Assembly: GCA_004009845.1 (NCBI GenBank)
Contig: RMBW01000225.1
Coordinates: 1-33,681 of the forward strand
Source: Davidsoniella eucalypti
Taxonomy: Eukaryota; Ascomycota; Sordariomycetes; Microascales; Ceratocystidaceae
Length of the DNA: 33,681 nucleotides
Direction of reading: 5' to 3'
The translations under genes were made by a program, and so were the position numbers. Below the pieces are notes generated by a model. It was not told where the DNA came from. It worked only from the letters and a program-made list of their open reading frames with translations, and did not search any database. Positions 20,128-30,260 of the stretch are shown here, one piece after another. Numbering within the stretch: position 1 is the stretch's first letter; every line of letters begins with the position of its first letter.

Positions 20128-20255
20128 CGCACCCTACTGTGCACCTTGTTCTCTCACGCTATTCGTGACCATCACTCTACTCGCACCCTACTGTGCACTC
20201 CATTCTCTCACGCTATTCGTGACCATCGTTCTCGCACCCTACTGTGCCCTCACTT
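20128..20255 (+). repeat. Tandem repeats in the E3 leader
   Basis: Units starting CGCACCCTACTGTGC begin at 20128, 20182 and 20233 (period 51-54 bp). The first two also share TCTCACGCTATTCGTGACCA; the last is partial. They lie between the primer site and the gag ATG, as in E1, but with unrelated sequence. Confidence 0.75.
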
Positions 20256-20295
20256 CGCTATCTCACTGACTAAACGCGTCCACCTTACTTGCACC

Positions 20296-22279
20296 ATGTT
20301 GCAACTTTTCCTCCTTCACCTCTGGGCTGCCATCCTTGGAGCCCACCACGGCACCGCCGAAGGTCTCGCCCTCGCATTTCTCGCAATTGCCTTCACCCAC
20401 TTCATGCTAGACATCACGCGCCGCTTCCTGCTGGCCTTCAAGCCGCGCCATGTCGTCACCCCCTTTCTCCACCAGAGACGCCTCTGGAAACACCAGGGCT
20501 GGTGCTATTTAGCCCTGTTCAAACGCTCTGAACGACCCCGTCTGGCCAAACTACTTGGCCCCTTTCCCGCAGGCCCTGCCATCCTCGCACACGCTGCCCA
20601 CTTTCATGACCACCTGCACTGTTTGTCCATCTCCACGGATATAATCGGCCACATTGTGCCTGGTCAAAGCAGCCTCAGGTCCCCGCGCAGCGCCCAGATT
20701 CTCCTGTCACGATTTCTTAGCAACCCTCACATCCTCGGCTTCGGCGCGTCTTCCAGCAAAGACATCCCCATACGCACCAAGGAGAACACCCCTAAAGTCA
20801 AAATCGAAGCCCCTCGTCGCTCTCTAAGCGGTCACCCCCTGCCAGGCGCATACTCCGACGATACAGCAGGCGTCTTCGAAGTTCTGTCCGCCAAATACCA
20901 AGCTGCCCTCGATAAAGCCCAACTGGATCCAACCGAATGGATATCACCCACTGCGCCAAGATGGGACTTCCAGTTCCACCACAACTTCAAAGTCGCAGAG
21001 ATCCAGATGGCCGCACTCCAGGGCATGGCAGAACGCTCAGCCCCCGAATTCAAGGACCCTGCACGCACTGCTGAAGTACTGGACAACCTAGGCCGAGACA
21101 TCCTCGAGCTCCTCGGTGGCAAATACGAAGACCCAGCCAACGACAACTTAGTAGACCTCAACCAGCTCGACGACTTAGAGGACAGACTCAAACCTCTCAA
21201 CCTACGTCTCGCCCCTATCCGCGAACACGCCCCCACGCCTCCAGAGAAAAGGCTCACAACAACACCAGCATTCCCTCCTACAGCTCACGGGATCGCCTTA
21301 CTACCCCCTCGCGACGACCAGCTTGCCCGCCGCAAAGATGTTATCGACGCAGTCCGCAAGTTCGACGGCACCTTCGATTACGCCACCTGGAAGATGGAGC
21401 TTAACGAGAAATTTCTCGTGGACTCTTACCGCTTCTACTCAACCAGAGACCAGCTGGCGTACACGATGAACGCCCTGTCGACGGAGATCAAGGAACAAGT
21501 TCGCACCAAGTACCTCGAATGCCTCCCCATGAACACCGGCTTCCAGGCCTTCCTCTCTTACCTTGACTCGCGATACGACGACCCCGACCGAGCGAGACTT
21601 GCCAACCGCGAATTGCTGAAGCTCAAGCAAAGCCCTACCGAGACATTCGAATCCTTTACCAACCGTCTCTGCTCCCTGCGCGACAAAGCCCATTTCTACG
21701 ACCATAACACTCTCCTCTCCGTCCTCCAAGAAGGCCTCCACCTGGACATGCAAGTGCACTTAGCCAACATGTTCCATATCAGACCACTAGACGAAATGAT
21801 CTCACAGATGCGCCCAGTCGCCCGCATCAAGGAAAGCGCCCTCGCCAAAGCCAAGGCCATAACTCCAACCACTGGCGTTCAAACCCCTCGCCGACACCAT
21901 CTCGTACGCCCGCGCCCAAATCACAAACCTCCTCAACCGACAGGCCCTGCTATCACTGCCGCCAAACAGGCCACTACGCCTCCATGTGCCCTCTCACGCC
22001 CTGCCAGTACTGCAGCAGCCAAGCACATCCCTCAGGCACATGTCCTACGGCCGTATCCTGCTCTGCCTGCCAACGCAAGGGTCATACCGCTGCTAACTGC
22101 CGTTCCAAGTCGCGCACCTCTCGCCCTTCGGTCAAGGCCAACGCCGTCAGCACAGCACCTCTTTCTCCCTGGACGACGTCCGCGCCCTCATCAGCGAGCA
22201 GATGGCCACCACGCAGCCACGCGCCCAGGGAACCCCTACTAACAACACAGCGGATACAGGTGACCTCATGGATTTTTAG
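20296..22279 (+). pseudogene. gag: Gag of E3, frameshifted
   Basis: The start is the ATG at 20296 (context CACCATG), which aligns with the E1 Gag Met. The open frame extends upstream to 20146, but that part only translates the leader repeats. The N-terminus (MLQLFLLHLW onward) is hydrophobic to about residue 40, followed by the conserved block WCYLALFKRSERPRLAKLLG and HAAHFHDHLHC. The capsid-type region follows to about 21860. The frame then shifts somewhere in 21870-21960. The next frame holds three CCHC zinc knuckles (CYHCRQTGHYASMC, CQYCSSQAHPSGTC, CSACQRKGHTAANC), each CX2CX4HX4C. A second shift near 22160 restores the tail FSLDDVRALI and the stop TAG at 22277-22279, matching E1. With two shifts the copy cannot make full Gag, unless these are sequencing errors. 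Confidence 0.85.
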
Positions 22280-22282
22280 ATA

Positions 22283-22305
22283 GTCGGGATAAATCGCGCC
22301 CCGAC
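22283..22305 (+). promoter_or_regulatory. Hairpin after the gag stop (E3)
   Basis: Stem GTCGGG / CCCGAC with an 11-nt loop, 3 nt after the TAG. Here the -1 frame from the stop region is open straight into pol (reading LDSRDKSRPDQ then GDRIV before the pol Met), so a -1 slip on the T run would give a Gag-Pol fusion. Confidence 0.5.
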
Positions 22306-22344
22306 CAGGGGGGATTAATCGGTGATAGAATAGTTGAAACTGAG

Positions 22345-25300
22345 ATGGGGGCTTTAGGAAATTATTTAGACATTCGTTTAGGTAGTTACGCCACAAAAGC
22401 CCTCGTCGACAGCGGATGCCTTACCGTCGCCGTCATTCCCCCGCGTCTCCTCCACCTCGCCACCGCCACGCACCCTATCTCTGAGCGGGTCATTGTCCAA
22501 GTCACTACGCTGGACAACCCCCCGCTCATCGACACCATCGCCGAACTCCCCCTGACCATCAACGGCCACACGGAAACCATTTGGGCCTACGTGGTTCCCG
22601 GCCAGTCCGAAGACATAATTCTAGGACAAAGATGGTTAGTAAATAATGACGTTCGGCTCAGGCCCAGGACACAGGAGATTACGATCTTACCAGCAGAAGA
22701 GTTAACTGCTGAGGAATTCTACAAGCTCTGTGGAAGTGCGGATAACCCGCATATTTATAGAGCTTCGCTAGAGAACATTAAGATCGCTCTTGCTCACAAG
22801 GAGAAATCCCGTCCTCACCTGCCGGATTGGTTAGAACCTGTTGCCTCGGCTTTCGATCCCAAATTAGCCACAACGCTGCCCCCGCATCGACCAGGGATCG
22901 ACCTAGAGATTAAACTGAAACCAGGTGCAACCGTTCCGACACAATCCCTCTACCCAGTAACTCGCGCAGAACTCCTAGTATTACAAAAGACCCTGGAAGG
23001 TCTCAAGCAGTCTCAGTTCATAGGACCAGCCAACTCCGAATATGGCTCGTCCGTACTGTTCGTCAATAAACCAGGAGGTGGCGTACGCTTTTGCATCGAT
23101 TATCGTGGTGTCAATGACGCCTCCATCAAAGATAAGTACCCCCTGCCACTTATGGGGGAAACACTCCAACGCATCGCCAGTTCCGAGTGGGTCTCGAAAG
23201 TCGACGTCATCTCCGCCTTCCACAGGATTCGCATAGCCCCAGGCTCGAACACATAACAGCTTTTAGAACACCCCTGGGTGCCTTCCAGTGGAACGTCGTC
23301 CCTTTCGGCTTAACCAACGCCCCTGCTGCCTTCCAGAGACGCATCAACGGAGTCCTCGACAAATGGCACGGTATCAGCTGCGACGCCTACATTGACGATG
23401 TATGCATCTATTCTAAGGGCTCGCTCCAGGACCATCGCAACCTCGTCCTGGAAATAGTCTCTGCCCTCGACAAAGCCGACCTCCAACTCGACATCAAGAA
23501 GTGCGAGTTCGCAGCCAAGGAGATCAAGTTCCTAGGCTTCCTAGTCGGCCCTGGTATCGGCATAAGGGCAGACCCCGAAAAGACTGAAGCCATTCGTAAT
23601 TGGGAGCGCCCCTACACACTAACCGAGCTCCGCCGCTTTATTGGTTTCATAAACTTCTATAGGGACTTCGTCCCGCGCATATCCGACACCCTTGCGCCAT
23701 TAACCAACTTAACTAAAAAGGACACCCCCTTTGTTTGGTCCCCTGCCTGCGACCAGGCCTTCCACAGCATCAAGGATGCCTTCATCTCTCCTCCTCTACT
23801 AGCCCCCTACGACCCTGACAGGGAAACAATCCTCTCCGCGGACTCCTCAGGCTATGCTCTAGGCGCTGAACTCACCCAGCGCGGCCCTGACGGACATCAC
23901 CACCCCATTGCCTTCCTATCTAGGAAACTCACGCCAGCAGAATCCAACTATCCCATTCACGATAAGGAAATGCTGGCTATCTACTGGTCCATTCGTCAAT
24001 GGAGACACTTCCTGCTGGGTATACACTTCACGGTCTTCACCGACCATCGCAACCTGGAGTTCTTCAGAACCAAAAGGTCCTAGCGGAAAGACAACGCCGC
24101 TGGGGATACGAACTGTCGGACTTCTCCTTTGAACTTAAACACCGTCCTGGAACTGACCAAGTGATCCCCGACGCACTATCGCGCAGGGACCAGGACATGC
24201 CCAAGGATGCCAGTGACGACAGACTCATGAGTAGAGTACACCAACTCCTCGCCCCCGCAACAGCAGGAGACAACCTAGTAGTTGTCAACGCCCTTTGGTC
24301 CAACATCCCGGACGCCGACATTCCCTCAGACGACATAGCCACACAGTCCACTCTCCCCTCACCCTTCGGGGACGCCGACCTTACCTCACTATGGACACAA
24401 GCCCTGCAGACCAATAATAGATGGTGGCTGGCACGATCCCTTGTCCTCGATGGCGCCAGATCATTCCCTCAGCATGGGGCCTCCAATGGCAAATCAGCGA
24501 ATGTTCCATCGACGACAGAGGCCTCCTACGCTGGCGCAACAGACTATGGATCCCTCGCTTTGAACCCCTCCGCACCAAGCTTGATCCAGACTATATCCAC
24601 GACTCACATCTTGTCTGGACACCCTGGCCGCGAAATCACACGGGACCTAGTTTCACGGGAATACTCCTGGCCAGGACTCACCAACGATGTACGCCAATTC
24701 GTAGCCAACTGCACTACATGCGGTAAAAGCAAGTATTGGCGGGAACANAACAGACTATGGATCCCTCGCTTTGAACCCCTCCGCACCAAGCTGATCCAGA
24801 CTATCCACGACTCACACTTGTCTGGACACCCTGGCCGCGAAATCACACGGACCTAGTTTCACGGGAATACTCCTGGCCAGGACTCACCAACGATGTACGC
24901 CAATTCGTAGCCAACTGCACTACATGCGGTAAAAGCAAGTATTGGCGGGAACAAAAGCGCGGACTCTTGAAACCCCTTCCTGTTCCAGACCGCCACTGGA
25001 CCGAGCTAGCCATGGACTTCATTTGCCCCTTACCACCTTCCAAGCACTGCACATTCATCCTCGCGTCACCGACAGACTCTCCAAGTCGCAGATCCTTATC
25101 CCCATGTCAGACACCTCCGCGAAAGCAACAGCTGACGCCCTATTCACCCACGTATTCGCACACCAGGTTTCCCTCAGCCATCGTGTCAGACCGCGGCCCC
25201 AGTTCACATCACTATTCTGGGGAGAAGCATGCCGCCGTCTCAACATCAACGTCGCCTCTCTACGGCCTTTCACCCTCAAACCGACGGTGCCAGGAGCGAA

Positions 25301-26187
25301 GCAACCAGGAGATTGAAACCTTCCTCAGGATCTTCTGTTCCTTCGCCCAGGACAACTGGGCGGATCTCCTTCCACAAGCACAGATCGCCCTAAACAACCG
25401 CACCGTCTCCAGCACTGCCATCTCCCCCTTCTTCGCGACACACGGTTACAACATGGACATCATCGAGCCATCTCCCACTAGCGAACCATCCTCTACGCAG
25501 TCCCCGGTACACGACGCCCAGGCCTTCCTAGACAAAATCCGCGACGCCACCAGTTTCGCACAGGTTGCCATGGCGTCAGCACAGGATTATCAGGAGACAG
25601 CAGCTAACCGCCGCCGCCAGCCAGCCTCCCAGTTTCAGATAGGAGACGTAGTGCTCCTGAAATGCGAAAACATCGCTTCTGAAAGACCCTCTAAAAAGCT
25701 AGACTGGCTAGCTCGCCGCTACACGGTTACAGGCCTGATAGGCACCCACGCAGTCCGACTTAACATTCCAGGCCTAGTCCACCCAGTCTTCCACATCAGC
25801 AAGGTACGACACGCAGGGACTAACCCCCTGCCCTCACAGGTCATCCAAGACGACGAACCTGAGGCTGTCTCAAGGGAGGAAGCATACGGAGACGACGCTA
25901 TAGCCGAAGGAGAATTCCGCGTGGAAGAAATTGTCCGCCAACGGAAATACCGTGGGCATGAACAAGCACTGGTTAAATGGTCTGGTTACCAGGACCCTAC
26001 TTGGGAACCAGTGAAACATATCGAAGACACCCTCGCATGGCGCATATTCTTAGACCGCGCGCTAATTGGAGCAGCATCAGCTGACTTCCTACCTAAGACA
26101 GGGGGGCCCGTTTCATGCACCCCTACGGGGGGGGCCTCATTTTTCACCCACCCACCATCCCCATTATTAGCGCAAAATGTATTTTAG
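22345..26187 (+). pseudogene. pol: Pol of E3, multiply frameshifted
   Basis: Full-length homologue of the E1 Pol, in order: protease (LVDSGC, ILGQRW), RT (YIDDVCIY), RNase H (ADSSGY, KEMLAIYW, TDHRN), integrase zinc finger, DDE core and a C-terminal chromodomain (ALVKWSGYQDPTWEP). The frame breaks near 23250, near 24080, several times in 24470-24850, and again near 25065, 25165, 25195 and 25255-25300. Most breaks are single-base losses or gains relative to E1, often in short homopolymers. About 200 bp of the integrase zinc-finger region (24541-24746) is repeated at 24750-24955, next to an N. From about 25310 to the end (26187) the frame is clean. As written the gene is dead. Confidence 0.9.
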
Positions 26188-26215
26188 TATTAGTTTTAGA
26201 TTATAGTTAGCATCC

Positions 26216-26233
26216 GAGAGGGGGGGGGGCTAA
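26216..26233 (+). other. Polypurine tract of gypsy E3
   Basis: GAGAG followed by a run of G and CTAA, directly before the 3' LTR. Confidence 0.75.
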
Positions 26234-26412
26234 TGTCAGGGGCTAAGGCCCAGTTGGTATTTGGCTAAGTAAGATACTTAGCCAGATAAACGGTTATAAA
26301 TAGGGACCTATTCCCGCCGTATTCCAACAGATATTAGTCTTTCTCCTTCATCGGTATCAATCGAAGTCTTTACTCTAGATTGCTTGCCATTGCCTCTTCC
26401 TAGTTCGTGTCA
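26234..26412 (+). repeat. 3' LTR of gypsy E3
   Basis: 179 bp, apparently identical to the 5' LTR. It is followed by aatag, which does not match the left flank tttac. Confidence 0.92.
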
Positions 26413-26590
26413 AATAGCATATGCTGATTCTTAACGTGTAGTGATGATGATGATTTGATTATGTTCTAACTGTGATCTAGTGAGGAAACGGTGCCTGCAC
26501 CGTTGCCTAAATACCTAATACCCCGCCCGTACGTGGTCATGTGACCGTGACCCACATACGGTGGCAATACCGCATTGTAGTATACCGACA
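26413..26590. other. Unique spacer with two hairpins
   Basis: A 178-bp stretch between E3 and X copy C. It holds a perfect 7-bp stem AACGGTG / CACCGTT (26487-26504, 4-nt loop) and a longer imperfect inverted repeat at 26527-26561 (CCGTACGTGGTCA against TGACCCACATACGG). It is not similar to anything else in the window. It could be the end of an unidentified element. Confidence 0.4.
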
Positions 26591-27459
26591 ATATCTATCT
26601 ATATGATGATATTGAGTGCTATTGAAAAGGGAAATAAAATGAAAAGAATTCTAGAGAAAAACGACAGTATATATAAGTATTACTATATATTTGAATTATG
26701 TTCTTTCGCTGTAAGTAGAATGACAAGACTAATATGGAACTTCAAATTACAAACAACTTTAGGTACTTATACCATTAGAATAGCATGACATTGGGTGCTT
26801 GGGATTTAGAGTTTACATGATTGATAAAACAACAAGAGAAGTAGTCGCAACTGGCACAGTTGGTATTTTAAAACCTACATAGTAATCACTTTATGGTATT
26901 TGCAGGATATATTGATCACAAAATGATTCCCGATTTATAATAAGTTGAGATGGTCGGCAAAACATAAGAGCAAAGACCAAGTTTGTCGAGAAAATGCTCT
27001 ATAAACATGTAAGAAGGACACTCGTAGTAAAATCAGGAATGATCAATGACTTACTGTAAGTTTTGTAGTTCTAACGGAATGTTGCATTTCAAGGGAAATG
27101 TAATAAGGTAAGACATAAAGATTGGGCAAGAATATAGGAAATGGTAAACTATCAAAGATTGTAGACCCCAAATACTAGCAATAGTTTGTTAGAAAATGGT
27201 TAATAAATACTGGGTTGTGTTATTGAGTATCGAGAGAAAATTACATTGGCTAATTAACAGAGAAAGAGTTATGAATGAGTCACAACTGCAAGCTAGGCGA
27301 TTGGGAAATGATCGTATAATCAGTCACTGAAGTATAGTTCTCTACATAGTACAAATGTTGACTATTAAGTACATCAAAGAAATGAATGTGTTGTCGGCAA
27401 GTAAGGTATGACTATTCATTGAGTGACTCCAGCTCAGTAAGTATATGAATGTCAACCCT
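26591..27459 (+). repeat. Repeat X, copy C (truncated at both ends)
   Basis: Matches copy A from about 1777 to about 2654 at roughly 99%. It begins abruptly at 26591 and stops at 27459 (GTCAACCCT), where the X terminal sequence of copy E starts; intact copies continue GCTGTAG at that point. It contains the 61-codon ORF again (26603-26788). Confidence 0.85.
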
Positions 27460-29436
27460 AGGTATTATTCGGCGGCTGTTGACAGCTAAACACACATACA
27501 AAAGAGGGCGAGGGCTCCCTTCCTTACGATGGACATGTATTTAGTTCAACCGGACATGTGATTGGATAAATACATCTAGAAAAGTGGGTTTTTTCGGGAT
27601 TTTGCTTACGAGTAATATGTTTGTCAGCAGAAATAATTGGTACTAGCTCTAGGAAATAAGCCTGCCTTTTCTGATTTTTTTTCACTTTTAAAAGAACAGA
27701 AGCAGTAATAATATTTGGTTTGAATGGTAATAAAATAATTTTACAGGGCCATACGCACTAGCAAAGGTAAGTTATAGGTGCAAGGACGAATCTTCATAGC
27801 TATAAGATTAATGAATTAAAAAAGAATTTTAAAATGATTGAAGACTTGATTTTAAAAATAACACACAGACAATTCTCTATACAATACATAGATGCCTTGA
27901 ATAAATAGGTAATTGATGATTCAATTAATGGCATAAGTCATATATTTTGCTTGTGAAAGAATAAGCGCCAAAGCTCTTCTGTTAGTACAGAATTCACTAA
28001 CCATAAAACAATGAATGCAGGGCTGTTATCTATTAAAATTGAAGGTCTTTCAATTTTTATTTATTTCATTAATATATGGAGCTATAGAGCTATGAAGATG
28101 TTGAAAATTGAAGTTGTTTTTGCGGCTATCATGCGGTCTTTTGGAACTAATTAAACTATACTGTAAAGATAAGCATACTTGCCAGTGTTTCTTGTCAATT
28201 CTAGAAATAAAAAAGGCAATAGAACAACATAAAATATCTAAAGGGAGATTTTGATCAAGGTAACGAAAAGAGTAATGTGATATGAATAGACTACTTTTTA
28301 TCAGGAGTACAGGGCAACAACTGCTTGGTATCATTTGTAATAATGATAGATATAAATATAGACAATATCGTAAGTGAAGGCAAAGGTGGATATTTTGAGT
28401 TTGTAAGAGTGTAAGTAATTTTTAAGGCTTCAGGTAATGTTGGAAGGTAGAAATAAGCTGAAACAAAAATTAAACAGGCTGCAAGCATGCCAGAAGAGGA
28501 CATTAGTAGGTTTTAAGAAACGCTACAGGGTTGAATTAGTGTCGACAGATTTAGAAATAAGGTCTATAAATAACATGCTTATAGCTCTATAGCTCCGTAA
28601 GATTACTGAATTTTAAAAAAAAAAAAAAAGATTTAAAATATAACCTAAAAGATTTAAATTAAAAATCAAGTTGATTGCATGCAGAAATTCACTCGTAGAA
28701 TACTAAATATTTCTTGGGAGTTCTACAATATAAAGCAAGTATCTAGGTACAATATAGAAAGATAGTCAACAAATTTGAAAAGGATAGTTAGCCAAACAAG
28801 ATAATATAACAAGTAGATTTAATGGATATTACTGGGAATTATAGCACAATAGCGACAGACACTAACTTGATATGTCTATCTATATAATAATAGTTAGTGC
28901 TATTGAGAATGGAAATAATATGCAAATAATTCGGGAGGATAAAGGTAGTGTATGTAAGTATTACTATGTATTTCAGTTAGGTTCTTTAGTTGTAAGAAGA
29001 ACCACAAGACTAACATGGCAGCAGTTCAAATTATCAACAACTTTAGGTACTTATACCATTACAATAGCATGACATTAGGTGGTTGGGATTTAGAGCTTAC
29101 ATGATTGATAAAACAACAAGTGTAGTGGTAGCAACTGGCACAGTTGGCATTTTAATACTGAACTTACATAGCAATCACTTTCTGTAGTATCTGCAGGATA
29201 TATTGTTCACTGAATGATTCCCGACTTATAATGCAAGTTAATATCGTCGCTAAAACACATGAGCAAAGACCAAGTTTGTTTAGAAGAAGTTCTACATAGT
29301 CATGAGTAAGAAGAATGGTAGTAGTATAATCAGCAATGATCAAGGACTTACAGTAAGTTATGTACGTAGTTCTAAAGGAATGTTTCATTGCAAGGGAAAT
29401 GTAATAAGACGTATATAAATTATGTAAGAATACCAA
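27460..29436 (+). repeat. Repeat X, copy E (diverged)
   Basis: It begins with the same 20-bp terminus as B and D (from 27457) and then diverges quickly; the next few hundred bases are only patchily alignable. From about 28700 it aligns well with copy A 1600-2340, with many substitutions and small indels. It contains an extra segment (about 27915-28690) with a MITE-like inverted-repeat element. A frame matching the 61-codon ORF is still open here (28872-29072). The copy ends at about 29436 at the LINE start. Confidence 0.75.
28078..28596. mobile_element. Possible MITE with 16-bp perfect terminal inverted repeats
   Basis: GGAGCTATAGAGCTAT (28078-28093) is perfectly inverted at 28581-28596, and the pairing continues imperfectly for about 9 more bases inward. 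The 519-bp interior is AT-rich and non-coding, and copies A to D lack this sequence. No clear target duplication flanks the repeats, so the call is tentative. Confidence 0.4.
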
Positions 29437-29558
29437 GAGCTCAGCACTCAAAAAAGACCAAAAAATCAGCGAAAATTAATACAATTTTGCTCGAATCCCA
29501 TCTCAAAACACGTTTAAAATACTTAACTCATCTCTACGAATCTATTAATACCAGTTGC

Positions 29559-30260
29559 ATGATGGCGCACGCCATGCGCGATGCATTAAGGGCGATTGAA
29601 GCCTCGAAAGACGGCGAAAGCCCAACGGTCACCCCCACTGAATCAATCAGCCTCGTACCAACACACATGGACGACAGCGAAATGACCGACGAAATCAACA
29701 CCACCATCAACAAAAACAACAAAAACAAACGCCGCATCGAGGAGATCGAGCTACCAAGCTCTGTTCAGACTACACAGAGCACCAACAAGCTTCTGCTTAT
29801 CGGTGGTGGCAAGATTCCCTCCCCCAAGCACATCCGTGACTTGGTTAACTGCAATGGAGAAATGAAGGCCATTGAGGTGAGGCTGACCTCGAAGAATAAC
29901 ATCAGCATCACATGCAGCAGCACCTCCGCGAAGGCCAGCCTCCTCAAAACTAAGGACAGCTGGATGGCACGCCTCCGGCCTTTGGGCTGGAAGGACTGCA
30001 TCGAGCCTGAAAACTGGCAACGCCTTGTGATGCACGGGATGCGTCTCGAAGAGATCGATAACTTTGCTGAAGAATTCTACGACAGCAATGGCATCGAGGC
30101 CCTCCCGAGAGTGCGCATACTACGCAAACCTCGCCCAGGACAGACGGTCGGATCCGTCGTGTTTACTGTCCTGAACCAGGCAAGTCCGTCTGCTTGTCTC
30201 AACAAGCAGATGTTCTTTGTTGCGCAAAAAGTCAAGATTGTTAAGTATTTTTATGATTAG
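29559..30260 (+). pseudogene. LINE ORF1 (gag-like), lacking zinc knuckles
   Basis: 233 codons from the ATG pair at 29559; the frame is open upstream to 29388 without a better start. The middle (SKNNISITCSSTSAKASLL, then DSWMARLRPLGW) and the stretch VRILRKPRPGQTVGSVVFTV are typical of Tad-clade ORF1 proteins, which bind the element RNA. In that family the C-terminus normally carries CCHC knuckles. Here the protein stops at KIVKYFYD, just where they would begin, and ORF2 starts at once. I infer an internal deletion. The stop overlaps the ORF2 start in ATGATTAG (30253-30260). The N-terminal third is rich in Asn, Lys, Ser and Thr. Confidence 0.7.

Larger units (their letters stand above)
19916..26412 (+). 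mobile_element. Ty3/gypsy chromovirus E3 (family 1-like), coding frames broken
   Basis: About 6.5 kb on the plus strand. The two 179-bp LTRs (19916-20094, 26234-26412) look identical, implying a very recent insertion. The flanking 5-mers (tttac and aatag) do not match, unlike every other complete element here. gag and pol align with E1 along their whole length but carry many 1-nt frameshifts, and an N sits at 24747 next to a 200-bp duplication. Either the copy is a dead recombinant or the sequence here is poor. Confidence 0.92.

Noticed and set aside
20146..20295. Upstream extension of the E3 gag frame
   Set aside because: It only translates the leader tandem repeats (SHAIRDH twice). E1 Gag aligns from the Met at 20296, and E1 has no such extension.
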